The notes beneath the pieces are model-generated. The model saw only the letters and a program-made list of their open reading frames with translations, made no database searches and had not been told where the DNA came from. Both the position numbers and the translations under genes were made by a program. Positions 33,447 through 44,870 of a stretch of DNA of 64,000 bases are shown here, piece by piece. This stretch comes from Ariolimax columbianus. Its lineage: Eukaryota; Mollusca; Gastropoda; Stylommatophora; Arionidae. Numbering within the stretch: position 1 is the stretch's first letter; each line of letters opens with the position of its first letter. Where the stretch lies: assembly GCA_036924085.1 (NCBI GenBank), contig JAVGWX010000001.1:947603-1011602 (forward strand). The letters are read 5' to 3'.

Positions 33447-34261
33447 AGATGAGTAGACTGCATGTGCGCCAGTAGCTGACAGATCTTTGATAACCGGACC
33501 AGAAAATGGATGTGGTGCACGCGACAACCTTCCCGCCATCCCCTGTCGGTTGCGCCTGACGGAACTGCACGCCGGATGAATGATCTGACGGAAGAAGAAT
33601 GTGGTCAGACAAGCACATTTCAATTACAGCTTGACTAGCTAGATCCTGCGCTCTGCTGACATGTAATCTCAGGCTGGCCCTCTCTGTGGCCGACCCTGGG
33701 AGATGAGCCCTGTCTGTGACCGACCCTGGGAGATGAGCCCTGTCTGTGACTGGATACATCTTCGTTGGGCTGAAATGAGACGCCGTCCGAAGTGAGAAGC
33801 CCGTACTGGGTCGCTGCCAGCTTGATTGTGTATTCCTCGCTGCGTCTACAGTACTGAAGACATGACTATCTCTGCTATTCTTTATTTGTCGCCAGGTTTC
33901 TAGAATCTCAGATATTAATAGGTTTTAGTACTGTGAACTGATAAACGGAGATTTATTTCAATCCATCATGATCAGCCAACAATGGCCGTCATTTCGCTCT
34001 ACCTAATAGAGGTAACGTTTGTTTGTGCTCTGGTCCACGCTTGACTCCAGCCGGAGTATAGGGCCGACACTTAGGAAGTCTCCTCTTGTGACAAATACAA
34101 ACACAATTAGCATGTGGCATAGCTTGAACACGTATTTGTGAGGGTATTTTCTGTAGTAGCGTGTTGTACATGACGAAGTTGCTGGCCCCGTGATCGTGCT
34201 CTAGCTGGGAAATAAATACGGAATAGGCTGCACAGTCGACAATTTTGAGGGGCGCCATTTT
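33447..34261. other. Unique sequence with a small 30-bp duplication
   Basis: A 30-bp unit (GACCGACCCTGGGAGATGAG) is repeated about 2.6 times at 33680-33757. The minus frame 34250-33989 (MAPLKIVDCAAYSVF) is open for about 85 residues, but I recognise no family. Confidence 0.4.
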
Positions 34262-34800
34262 TGAGTGACGAGATGTTTGAGTGACCAGGTGTTTCAATGA
34301 CGAGATGTTTCAGTGACGAGATTTTTGAGTGACGAGATGTTTGAGCGACGAGATGTCTGAGTGACGAGATATTGAGTGACGAGATGTTTGAGTGACGAGA
34401 TGTTTGAGTGACCAGATGTTTGAGCGACGAGATGTCTGAGTGACGAGATATTGAGTGACGAGATGTTTGAGTGACGAGATGTTTGAGTGACCAGATGTTT
34501 GAGTGACGAGATGTTTGAGTGACCAGGTGTTTCAATGACGAGATTTTCAGTGTCGAGATGTTTGATTGACGAGATGTTTGATTGACGAGATGTTTGATTG
34601 ACGAGATGTTTGAGTGACGAGATGTTTGAGGGACGAGATGTTTAAGTGATGAGATGTTTGAGTGAAAAGATGTTTGAGTGACGAGATATTTGAGTGACGA
34701 GATGTTTGAGTGACCAGGTGTTTCAATGACGAGACGTTTGAGTGACGAGATGTTTCAGTGACGAGATGTTTGAGTGACGAGATGTTAAGTAAAGACATGT
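34262..34800. repeat. 16-bp array (GAGTGACGAGATGTTT), about 33 units
   Basis: Units vary at GAGTGACCAGGTGTTT, CAATGACGAG and similar. Variant blocks recur, indicating duplication of multi-unit segments. The minus SLKHLVTQTSRHSN frames are artefacts. Confidence 0.95.
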
Positions 34801-35029
34801 TGTCTATGTGGACCAGGAAAATGCTCCCGACATTCAAGGAAACAAATTATGAAGAACTGTTGAAGACTACAAAGCAGAGGGGTAGCTTATGGACAACATA
34901 ATAGCAATATGTGCAATAAGTGGAAGCGCTTTAAGAGCCCCGTACTGACAGGCTTACCATCTGGTATGAGGTTACCCCCAGTGTGTGGCAGGGAAATGTC
35001 CTACCTTCTCTGTTGTTCATTATTATCAG
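34801..35029. other. Unique sequence
   Basis: Nothing recognised. Confidence 0.35.
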
Positions 35030-35415
35030 GTCTGAGGAAACCAATGAACTCAGGTCTGAGGATAGCAACCAATCAGATCCGGTCTAAGAAAACCAATGAA
35101 CTCAGGTCTGAGGAAACCAACCAATCAGATCCGGACTAAGGAAACAAATGAACTCAGGTCTGAGGACATCAATGTATCAGATCAGGTCTAAGGAAAACAC
35201 TGAACTCAGATCTCAGGAAACAACCAATCAGATTCGGTCTAAGGAAACCAATGAACTCAGGTCTGAGGAAACCAACCAATCAGATCCGGTCTAAGGAAAC
35301 CAATTAACTCAGGTCTGAGGACATCAATGTACCAGATCCGGTCTAAGGAAACCAATGAGTTCAGGTCTGAGGATACCAACCAATCAGATCAGGTCTCAGG
35401 AAACCAATGAACCAT
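35030..35415. repeat. 52-bp array, about 7.4 units
   Basis: Each unit is a diverged dimer: GGTCTGAGGAAACCAACCAA with TCAGATCC, then GGTCTAAGGAAACCAATGAA with CTCA. Confidence 0.93.
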
Positions 35416-35434
35416 CACATTGAATTTGTTTTAA

Positions 35435-35608
35435 ATTATTTTTTTGCGTCGCCTTATTTCTCCATTCCACAAAATTGTATGCGTTGCGTTATGCTTTTAT
35501 TTTGCTCCTGTCGGCCCAGTGCATCCGACTTCGGTCTGCATCTTCTAAGGTTTGCTTCCCCTTGGTAAAGGTTGGTGCTGGGAGTGGGGAGCGAACCCAG
35601 CAGCATAG
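35435..35608 (-). mobile_element. tRNA-derived SINE, family 1, copy 3
   Basis: On the minus strand, box B GGTTCGCTCCC (35587-35597), the body CAACCTTTACCAAGGGGAAG, then CCGAAGTCGGATGCACTGGG and GAGAAATAAGGCG, as in copy 1. Box A is decayed. Confidence 0.85.
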
Positions 35609-35874
35609 CCACACCCGCACATTGAATGACCAAAAAACCAGACAACTCAATCTTAAAACACACATGGAAGCACTCAGCAAAACAGAACGATTTAGACGTT
35701 TAAGAAAAGCAGAAATATTTTATAAATAGCAGCAGAATCGAAGATCTTCAGTCAGCATTTAGACAAGAAGTCAATCCATGTCCAGGTCAGCAGGCAAGGA
35801 GCCAGTCCATATCCAGGTCAGCAACACAGACTTCATTAAGATAAATATATCATATGATTACTGATAACCGACAG
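35609..35874. other. Unique sequence
   Basis: A short plus-strand frame (MEALSKTERFRRLRKAE) is not recognisable. A weak CCAGGTCAGCA repeat is seen at 35775-35825. Confidence 0.35.
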
Positions 35875-35975
35875 TAGGCAGTCGACAGGAGAGAGCCGAC
35901 AGAAAGGAGCCGACAGGAGGGAGCCGACAGCAGAGAACCAACAGCAGAAACCGACAGCAGACAGTCGGCAGCAGA
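35875..35975. repeat. GAGCCGACAG short repeats
   Basis: Degenerate 12- to 17-bp units built on GAGCCGACAGNAGG. Confidence 0.75.
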
Positions 35976-36049
35976 ATTACCAGGACTAACATAAACAAAC
36001 ATTCCTGGAAAGACAATCTAAAAAAGTAATCAACAGCAAATTCAAACCT

Positions 36050-36385
36050 CCTCTCTGTTGTCTGTGTCAGACATGCACCGTGACCTACTCTCTGTTATCA
36101 GTGTCAGGCAGACATAGACCCTGACCTACTTTCTGTTATCAGTGTCAGACATGGACCCTGACCTACTCTCTGTTATCAATGTCAGACATGGATCCGACCT
36201 AGTCTTTGTTATCAGTGTCAGACATGGACCCTGACCAACTCTCTGTTATCAGTGTCAGACATGGACCCTGACCTACTCTCTGTTATCAGTGTCAGACATG
36301 GACCCTGACCTACTCTCTGTTATCAGTGTCAGACATGGACCCTGACCTACTCTCTGTTATCAGTGTCAGACTTGGACCCTGAACC
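36050..36385. repeat. 37-bp array, about 9 units
   Basis: Units with CTCTGTTATCAGTGTCAGAC and ATGGACCCTGACCTA. Confidence 0.95.
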
Positions 36386-36439
36386 AAACACAAGTAGCGA
36401 ATATTACAAGTTATTATGTAATGTTCATGTGGTAAGCAT

Positions 36440-36615
36440 TGTTGATGTTTGTGGATTGTTGTGTTGATGTTTGTTGATTGTTGTGTTGATGATTGTTGAT
36501 TGTTGTGTTGATGATTGTTGATTGTTGTGTTGATGATTGTTGTGTTGATGATTGTTGATTGTTGTGTTGTATATTGTACAGATATTTGTTGTATGCTGTT
36601 TGGAAGTTGTTGTGT
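36440..36615. repeat. 22-bp TTG-rich array (GTTGATGATTGTTGATTGTT)
   Basis: Variable units of GTTGATGATTGTTGATTGTT followed by GT. HNNQQSST-type frames on the minus strand are artefacts. Confidence 0.92.
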
Positions 36616-36732
36616 TGATGGTTGATCAAACACGAACAGGATGCCTACCTGACAACAAGAACTAGGCTCAAGTTACCCGCAAATATTGACCTGAATGTTA
36701 GGATGGTCCACAGTGATTGTGGACGCACCAAC

Positions 36733-36935
36733 AGCTTGGAGACACTCCACCAACAGCTTGGAGACACTCCACTAACAGCTTGGAGACACTCCACCAACAG
36801 CTTGGAGACACTCCACCAAAAGCTTGGAGACACTCCACCAACAGCTAGGAGACACTCCACCAACAGCTTGGAGATACTCCACCAACAGCTAGGAGACACT
36901 CCATCAACAGCTTGGAGACACTCCACCAAACAGCT
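36733..36935. repeat. 22-bp array (GAGACACTCCACCAACAGCT), about 9 units
   Basis: Regular 22-bp units (the quoted 20 bases plus TG) with AAAAGCTT and AACAGCTAG variants. Confidence 0.95.
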
Positions 36936-37203
36936 TGCCTTGTTCTGAAGAGCAAATCCACGTTTGTCGACAGTCTGCTGGAGAAAGTCTTGAAAGGCCT
37001 GATGAGAGGCAAATCAGGTTTTAACTGCTTTATGGGCGCTAAGTGTTGTTAAGTGTCCTTCCCGGGCCCAGAACACGCAGGGCCGAGCTAATGTTTGAAT
37101 ACTGTGTCCAGGAGCCAGTTCTAGATATTTCTACGGGAAAACACGTGCTTCTTTTCTTAGTCAAATATTTCCTGCCTCGGTTTTCCCTGTTTTGTTTTCT
37201 CGT
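36936..37203. other. Unique sequence
   Basis: Nothing recognised. Confidence 0.35.
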
Positions 37204-37440
37204 TGAGGCTCTCGGCCGCTGCTCCTCAGTTCCCGAGATGAGGCTCTCGGCCGCTGTTCCTCAGTTCCCGAGATGAGGCTCTCGGCCGCTGTTCCTCAGT
37301 TCCCGAGATGAGGCTCTCGGCCGCTGTTCCTCAGTTCCCGAGATGAGGCTCTCGGCCGCTGTTCCTCAGTTCCCGAGATGAGGCTCTCGGCCGCTGTTCC
37401 TCAGTTCCCGAGATGAGGCTCTCGGCCGCTGTTCCTCAGT
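37204..37440. repeat. 35-bp array, about 6.7 units
   Basis: Nearly identical GC-rich units: GAGGCTCTCGGCCGCTGTTC and CTCAGTTCCCGAGAT. Confidence 0.96.
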
Positions 37441-37489
37441 TATTAAGTATAAACGTAAGTGCTGCTAGTGTCAATGTCAAATATAAGCT

Positions 37490-37612
37490 GGGCTGTCCAA
37501 GCTGGGCTGTCCAAGTTGAACTGTCAAAACTGGTCTGTCCAAGCTGAGCTGTCCAAGCTGGGCTATCCACGTTGAACTGTCAAAACTGGTCTGTCCAAGC
37601 TGAGCTGTCCAT
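37490..37612. repeat. 56-bp tandem duplication, about 2 units
   Basis: GTTGAACTGTCAAAACTGGT recurs at 37515 and 37571, with CTGTCCAAGCTG sub-repeats. Confidence 0.85.
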
Positions 37613-38340
37613 TCAACGTTTAATGCATATTTATTAATCTTACACGTGTGAACCTTACACTGTGTACCGGGTGGAGTGACCTGATCTAAGACAAGCCCGC
37701 ATGAGCGCTCACGTGCCAGAGAAACACAATTCACGTAACCCAGGTCACGCGGTGACGTCTCAGAAATCGTCAGGGGATAACTAGCAAGAACCAGTTCCTT
37801 GCTGATGTACTTGAACTGCAGACCTGACCAGTGCCTCACTACCTTGTAGATCGTGCCTGGCTCGCACTGTCTACAGGAGCTGACGTATGTGCCCCCATTT
37901 CTGCCCTCCTCTTCTCGGACACAATCGCTGAACCGATAATCAATCAATGTGCAGGTAAAAGGTAAAAGTGACGGAGCATAAAAAAGCTCAAAGGTTGGAA
38001 CATCAGACACAAATTAACAGGCTTCGTATGTGAAGGAAAGTGGCCTAGCGAGTAGGTTAGAGAGGTCGTCGAATCGTAGATATGAAGACGGCCAGTGGTG
38101 CGATCTCATCTAATGGCAAAAGAAATTGACTTTAGTAATCGAAGTCAAGACGTTGGTCAATTGGTCAAGCCGATCTAGTACTTTCTCAGCTGTCTGCTGG
38201 TCGCCATGTTTGGATACGCGTGCGTCCACCTGTTGGTGTGAAGGGTTGGGAAGAGCGCATGTTCATTCCTTCAGAAGCTGTGATCCAAATATTGTCATGA
38301 CAACTCTTTGGTAGGTCCATTAAGAGTGTGAATCAATAGG
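37613..38340. other. Unique sequence with a weak exon-like segment
   Basis: On the minus strand 37927-37843 could be a small exon. A CAG acceptor follows a pyrimidine-rich stretch, about 85 nt of open frame include the cysteine-rich TYVSSCRQCEPGTIYK, and an AAG|GTAGTGAG donor follows. The surrounding frame stays open to about 37640 with more cysteines. I recognise no family and no neighbouring exon, so this is weak. Confidence 0.2.
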
Positions 38341-39421
38341 TCTCAGTGAGGATTTGTGTTAGGTCTCAGTGAGGATTTGTGTTAGGTCTCAGTGAAGATT
38401 TATGTTAGGTCTCAGTGAGGATCTGTGTTAGGTCTCAGTGAAGATTTATGTTAGGTCTCAGTGAGGATTTGTGTTAGGTCTCAGTGAGGATTCGTGTTAG
38501 GTCTCAGTGAGGATTTGTGTTAGGTCTCAGTGAGGATTTGTGTTAGGTCTCAGTGAGGATTTGTGTTAGGTCTCAGTGAGGATTTGTTTTAGGTCTCAGT
38601 GAGGATTTGTTTTAGGTCTCAGTGAGGATTCGTGTTAGGTCTCAGTGAGGATTTGTGTTAGGTCTCAGTGAGGATTTGTGTTAGGTCTCAGTGAGGATTT
38701 GTGTTAGGTCTCAGTGAGGATTTGTTTTAGGTCTCAGTGAGGATTTGTGTTAGGTCTCAGTGAAGATTTATGTTAGGTCTCAGTGAGGATTTGTGTTAGG
38801 TCTCAGTGAAGATTTATGTTAGGTCTCAGTGAGGATTTGTGTTAGGTCTCAGTGAGGATTCGTGTTAGGTCTCAGTGAGGATTTGTGTTAGGTCTCAGTG
38901 AGGATTTGTGTTAGGTCTCAGTGAGGATTTGTGTTAGGTCTCAGTGAGGATTTGTTTTAGGTCTCAGTGAGGATTTGTTTTAGGTCTCAGTGAGGATTTG
39001 TGTTAGGTCTCAGTGAGGATTCGTGTTAGGTCTCAGTGAGGATTTGTGTTAGGTCTCAGTGAGGATTTGTGTTAGGTCTCAGTGAGGATTTGTGTTAGGT
39101 CTCAGTGAGGATTTGTTTTAGGTCTCAGTGAGGATTTGTGTTAGGTCTCAGTGAGGATTCGTGTTAGGTCTCAGTGAGGATTTGTGTTAGGTCTCAGTGA
39201 GGATTTGTGTTAGGTCTCAGTGAGGATTTGTGTTAGGTCTCAGTGAGGATTTGTTTTAGGTCTCAGTGAGGATTTGTGTTAGGTCTCAGTGAGGATTTGT
39301 GTTAGGTCTCAGTGAGGATTTGTGTTAGGTCTCAGTGAGGATTTGTGTTAGGTCTCAGTGAGGATTTGTGTTAGGTCTCAGTGAAGATTTGTGGTAGGTC
39401 TCAGTGAGGATTTGTGTTAGG
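38341..39421. repeat. 23-bp array, 47 units with higher-order structure
   Basis: Units TCTCAGTGAGGATTTGTGTT plus AGG. Variant units (AAGATTTATGTT, GGATTCGTGTT, GGATTTGTTTT) recur in a fixed order, showing that blocks of units were copied. Confidence 0.98.
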
Positions 39422-39680
39422 TCTCAGCGTGAGAGTTTAATGTTTATGTGAGAGTTTAATGTTTATGTGAGAGTTTAATGAGTGTTTGTGTGAGAGTTTA
39501 TCGAGTGTTTGTGAAGCTTTGTTTGAGATTTTAATGAATCTTTGAGTAAGAGTTTAATAAGTGTTTGTGAGAGTTTAATGAGTGTTTATGTGAGAGTTTA
39601 ATGAGTGTGTGAGAGTTTATCGAATTTTTGTTAAACTTTGTGTGAGATTTTAATGAGTGTTTGTGAGAGTTTGATAAGTG
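39422..39680. repeat. Degenerate GAGAGTTTAATG repeats
   Basis: Units of about 20-25 bp built on GTGAGAGTTTAATGAGTGTT. Confidence 0.8.
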
Positions 39681-40012
39681 TTTGTGTCTACAGACATATG
39701 ACCAGCCCCAATCCAAATGACAGTTTAAATCAAGTCGCAAGGACGGACCAAGCACACATTTCTGGCTGACAAGCCAACACATCACCTGAACATAATCCAA
39801 GCACAACCCACTCCAGCGTGCCATATGTGCATACACCTTCATGAAACCGTTGACCGTCATCTCTTTGAGAGTGCTCGGAGCTCAACGATGTTAGTCAAAT
39901 GTTTCTTCATTCGAGGCCAAATAAACGGAGCCCTTTGTGCAGCTCTAGACAACCGATCAACACTTGCAGGTTCATGGATGGTGCTGGGTCTGTGACAACA
40001 ACCCAGGTATGT
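39681..40012. other. Unique sequence
   Basis: Nothing recognised. Confidence 0.35.
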
Positions 40013-40625
40013 GTGGTCTGACATTTGGTGACTAACTCCTCTATGACCTAACATTTGGTGACTAACTCATCTATGACCTAACATGTGGTGACTAACTCAT
40101 CTATGACCTAACATTTGGTGACTAACTCATCTATGCCCTAACATTTGTTGACTAACTCATCTATGACCCAACATTTGTTGATCAACTCATCTATGACCCA
40201 ACATTTGTTGATCAACTCATCTATGACCAAACATTTGTTGATCAACTCATCTATGACCCAACATTTGTTGATCAACTCATCTATTACCCAACAATTGTTG
40301 ATTAACTCATCTATGACCCAACATTTGTTGATCAACTCATCTATGACCCAACATTTGTTGATCAAGTCATCTATGACCTAACATTTGGTGACTAACTCAT
40401 CTATGACCTAACATTTGGTGACCTACTCATCTATGACCTAACATTTGGTGACTAACTCATCTATGACCTAACATTTGGTGACCTACTCATCTATGACCTA
40501 ACATTTGGTGACTAACTCATCTATGACCTAACATTTGGTGACTAACTCATCTATGACCTAACATTTGGTGACTAACTCATCTATGACCTAACATTTGGTG
40601 ACTAACTCATCTATGACCTAAATAA
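40013..40625. repeat. 30-bp array, about 20 units, two subtypes
   Basis: Flanking units carry ACATTTGGTGACTAACTCAT. The central eight (about 40141-40380) carry ACATTTGTTGATCAACTCAT. The right flank has an alternating ACTAACTCAT and ACCTACTCAT pattern. Confidence 0.97.
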
Positions 40626-40649
40626 GTGATAGTCGATGATCCCCGGATT

Positions 40650-41265
40650 AAGCCCAGAACAGATCCCCAGATTCAGAGCCAGAACAGATCCCCAGACCTA
40701 GGACAGATCCCTGGACCCAGACCCAGGACAGATCCCTGGACTCAGGACGAGGACAGGTCTCCGGACCCAGACCCAGTACAGATCCCCGGACCCAGACCCT
40801 GAACAGATCCCCAGACCCAGACCCAGAACAAATCCCCAGACCCAGACCCAGAACAGATCCCAAGACCCAGAACAGATCCTCAGACCCAGAACAAATCCCC
40901 AGACCCAGAACAAATCCCCGGACCCAGACCCAGAACAGATCCCCAGACTCAGAACAGATCCCCAGACCCAGAACAGATCCCCAGACCCAGAACAGATCCC
41001 CAGACCCAGAACAAATCCTCGGACCCAGACCCAGAACAGATGCCCAGACCCAGAACAGATGCCCAGACCCAGAACAGATCCTTAGACCCAGAACAGATCC
41101 CCAGACCCAGGACAGATCCCCAGACTCAGAACAGATACCCAGACCCAGAACAGATCCCCAGACCCAGAACAGATCCCTGGACCCAGGACCAGGACAAATC
41201 ACCAGGACCAGAACAGATCCCTGGACCCAGGACAGATCACCAGGACCAGAACAGATCCCCAAAGT
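40650..41265. repeat. CAGACCCAGAACAGATCCC array
   Basis: Units of about 19-31 bp around CCCAGACCCAGAACAGATCC. The 204-residue minus frame (LGICSGSGDLFWVWG) and the start of a 672-residue plus frame are repeat artefacts. Confidence 0.95.
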
Positions 41266-43085
41266 TTCTCTCTTTCTCCGTGTCAGTCTCTCTCTCTTCT
41301 CTGTCTCAGTGTAAGTCTCTCTCTCTGTCTCCTCTGTCTCTGTGTCAGTCTCTCTCTTTCTCTCTGTCTCCTTTGTCTCCGTGTCAGTTTCTCTCTCTCT
41401 CTATCTACGAGTCAGTCTCTCTCTCTGTCTCCGTGTCATACACTATATATATCTACGTGTCATTCTCTGTCTCTCTCTCTCTCTGTCTCCGAGTCAGTCT
41501 CTCTCTCTGTCTCCTTTGTCTCCGTGTCAGTCTCTCTCTCTGTCTCCTCTGTCTCCGTGTCATACACTATATCTATATCCGTGTCAGTCTCTCTCTCTCT
41601 CTCTCTCTGTCTCCTTTGTCTCCATGTCAGTCTCTTTCTCTGTCTCCGTTGTCTCCGTATCAGTCTCTCTCTCTGTCTCCGTGTCAGTCTCTCTCTCTGT
41701 CTCCTTTGTCTCAGTGTCAGTCTCGCTCTGTCTCCGTTGTCTCCGTGTCAGTCTCTGTCTCTGTCTGCGTGTCAGTCTCTCTCTCTCTCTTTGTCTCCGT
41801 GTCAGTCTCTCTCTCTGTCTCCTTTGTCTCCGTGTCAGTCTCTCTCTCTCTTTGTCTCCGTGTCAGTCTCTCTCTCTCTGTCTCCTTTGTCTCAGTGTCA
41901 GTCTCGCTCTGTCTCCGTTGTCTCCGTGTCAGTCTCTCTCTCTGTCTCCGTGTCAGTCTCTCTCTCTTTCTCTTTTGTCTCCGTGTCAGTCACTCTCTCT
42001 CTCTCTGTCTCCGTTGTCTCCGTGTCAGTCTCTCTCTCTGTCTCCGTGTCAGTCTCTCTCTCTCTGTCTCCTCTGTCTCTGTGTCAGTCTCTCTCTCTCT
42101 CTCTCTCTGTCTCCTCTGCCTCTGTGTCAGTCTGTCTCTCTGTCTCCTCTGTCTCTGTGTCATTCTCTCTCTCTGTCTCTGTGTCAGTCTCTCTCTCTCT
42201 CTCTGTCTCCTCTGTCTCTGTGTGTCTCTCTCTGTTTGTCTCATCTGTCTCTGTGTCAGTCCCTCTCTCTCTGTCATCTCTGTCTCTGTCAGTCTCTCGC
42301 TCTGTCTCTGTCTCTGTGCCAGTCTCTCTCTCTGTCTCCTCTGTCTCTGTGTCAGTCTATATCTCTCTCTCTCTGTCTCCGTGTCACTCTCCATGACTGT
42401 CTCTGTCACATTATGTCTCCCCCGCTGTCACACTCTTCGTGTATCGAACAATCGGTATCTTGTATCTTTCTCATTTTATCTCTTTCTCTATCCGTTTATC
42501 TGCCTCCCTCTGTATCTCTATATTCTTCTCAGTTTCTCTCTCGGTCTATCTCTCCAACTGTTAGTTCCACCGCTCCTCCCTCCTGTTATATCTTTTACTT
42601 TATCTCTCTCTCTCTGTTGCCCTTTCCCCCACTCTATAACTCTCTCTCTCCCTCTCACGATTTATATTTCATTTACTCTACACAACACTCTGTCTACCTC
42701 TTTCACTTACATTCACTCTCCCTCTCCCTCTCACTCTCTCTCTCTTTCTCTCTATATATATATATATATGCCTACCCCGTACTCAGCCTTCTCTCCTTTC
42801 CTCCCTCCTTCTGCCTCTCTTATCTGTTTAACGCTTTCACCCTCCCTCTCTCATGATCCCTTTATTCATCTCTCTCCATTTAATCTTATTGTTATATCCC
42901 ACTCTATCGCTTCCATCTCTCTCTCTTTCTCTCTCACACTCTCTCTCTCTCTCTCTCTTTCACTGTATATCTCTATGTTTCTACCACTCTTTCTCCAACA
43001 GTATCTCAATCTGTGTTCCTCTCACACACACACTCAGTCTCTCCTACTCTCTCCGTGACACCTCCTACATTATGTCCCTTTAACA
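41266..43085. repeat. 1.8-kb CT-rich tract with CTCCGTGTCAG units
   Basis: CT dinucleotide runs punctuated by CTCCGTGTCAGTCTC units (to about 42400), then looser polypyrimidine to 43085. It produces serine/leucine open frames of 672, 504 and 290 residues that have no protein character. Confidence 0.97.
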
Positions 43086-43387
43086 CTCTCTCTCAATTCC
43101 CCTCCCTCCCTCACTCTCTCTGTGTATAGGTTACCAAAATGTGAGGCGTCCGGTGACCAGCCGTCAGTTGGCGAGCTTGTTTCTTGTTGGTCTCAGTTAA
43201 TCCCGATCAGTTCCGGTCGACTGACTCCAGGCTCGGCCCGGCCTTCCCGGGAGGGGGCACTAAGGTGTCATTGATCAATGATCACAGATTTACCGAGAAT
43301 GTAGCGCCGGTTTATTGTTGGCGCGTGTTTGAACCTTTTCTATCCGCGCGATTTTATTGATTGAGTTTGGTAATCGTTGTGACACGC
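43086..43387. other. Unique sequence
   Basis: GC-moderate island between simple repeats, with short inverted motifs (CCCGGGAGGGGG and TGATCAATGATCA). No gene recognised. Confidence 0.4.
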
Positions 43388-44060
43388 GCGCACATGTGTA
43401 TGTGTGGCAATGTGTGTATGTGTGTGTGGCAACGTGTGTGTGTGTGTGGCGACGCGTGTATGTGTGTTTGTGGCAACGTGTGTGTGTGTGGGTGGGTGGG
43501 TGTGGCAATGTGTGTATGTGTGGCAATGTGTGTGTGAGTGTGTGGCAACGCGTGTATGTGTGTGTGTGTGTGGCAACGTGTGTATGAGTATGTGTGTGGC
43601 AACGCGTGTATGTGTGTGTGTGTGGCAACGTATGTGTGTATGTGTGGCAACGTGTGTGTGTGTGGCAACGCGTGTGTGTGTGTGTGTGTGTGTGGCAACG
43701 CGTGTGTGTGTGTTTTTTTTATGGGGCAACGCGTGTATGTGTGTGTGTGTGTGTGGTAACGGGTGTATGTGTGTGTGTATGTGGCAACGCGTGTATGTGT
43801 ATGTGTGTGTGTGGCAACGCGTGTATGTGTATCTGTGTGTGTGTGTGTGGCAACGCGTATATGTGTGTATGTATGTGGCAACGCGTGTATGTCTGTGTGT
43901 GTGTGGTAACGGGTGTATGTGTATGTGTGTGTGGCAACGTGTGTGTGGCAACGTGTGTGTATTTGTGTGGCAACACGTGTATGTGTGGCAATTTGTGTGT
44001 ATGGCAACGCGTGAATGTGTGTGTGTGTGTGGCAATGTGTGTGTGTGTGTGTGTGTGATA
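43388..44060. repeat. TG tract with GGCAACGCGTG units
   Basis: Alternating TG runs are interrupted every 20-30 bp by TGGCAACGCGTGTATG. Open frames on both strands ([10 protein letters not shown] and HTHTRCHT) are artefacts. Confidence 0.97.
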
Positions 44061-44086
44061 GAGAGAGAGAGAGAGAGAGAGAGAGC
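44060..44086. repeat. GA microsatellite
   Basis: Pure GA run. Confidence 0.95.
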
Positions 44087-44100
44087 AAGTGTTTATGCAG

Positions 44101-44828
44101 TGTGACATGGTAGGCTTAGCTGAGTAGTTATCTTAACAGTTAACTGACTCACAAAATAGACTGTAAGACGTTATACTTCAATCACATAAAACACTCAAAC
44201 TAGCGTTAACCATTGAGACAAAATAATCTCATTTATTGCATGAATAATTGTTACACAAAATCAACAACAACAAAAAGAAGTACTAACTAAATAAATATCA
44301 TACACTAAACTAACACACAGGATTCAAGCACTAGCTGTTGATGGTACCTCCGAACTATTATTCCCAGATTCTAAGTCTCCCTTTTGAAATAACATAAATC
44401 CTAAACTTAGTCTAACTCAATCGTATTATAAATCAGTGATTATATTTAACTCGCTATCTCCTGTCTTTCTTCCGAGCTGTCTACGTTGGTGATGATCTGT
44501 CCTCCTATTTCAGGATTGATTGCATTAAGCTGTCGAGCTTACAAACATGAGTTAGCAAATTAGCTCCCGAAGGAGAACAAAGACTTCGGTATTTTATCCC
44601 AGGATTCTGGAAGAACCCCATTTGTAACCAGCTTCACAAACCAAGAGACTTTGATCGTAGAAGGGCTACCTTTCTTCCAACAGACACCAATCTCAATTCG
44701 TACCCCGACAAACCTTCACACTCGCATGTGATCAGATCTTTTTCTCTTAATGCTTACAGGGTGTCCATCATTCACACCATTGAGCGTGAATGCAAGGTTT
44801 TAGGTTTATGATGGGATAACCACCCCCT

Positions 44829-44870
<42 letters not shown>

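Noticed and set aside
37477..38010. A complete 177-residue secreted protein
   Set aside because: The C-terminal third is translated from a CTGTCCAAGCTG repeat and there is no signal peptide at the ATG. Only a small exon-like piece is kept as a weak finding.
41040..43058. A 672-residue open frame, the longest in the window
   Set aside because: It is a translation of the CAGACCC array and a CT tract (Ser/Leu/Val only). Equally long frames exist in other phases, and there is no domain or gene context.
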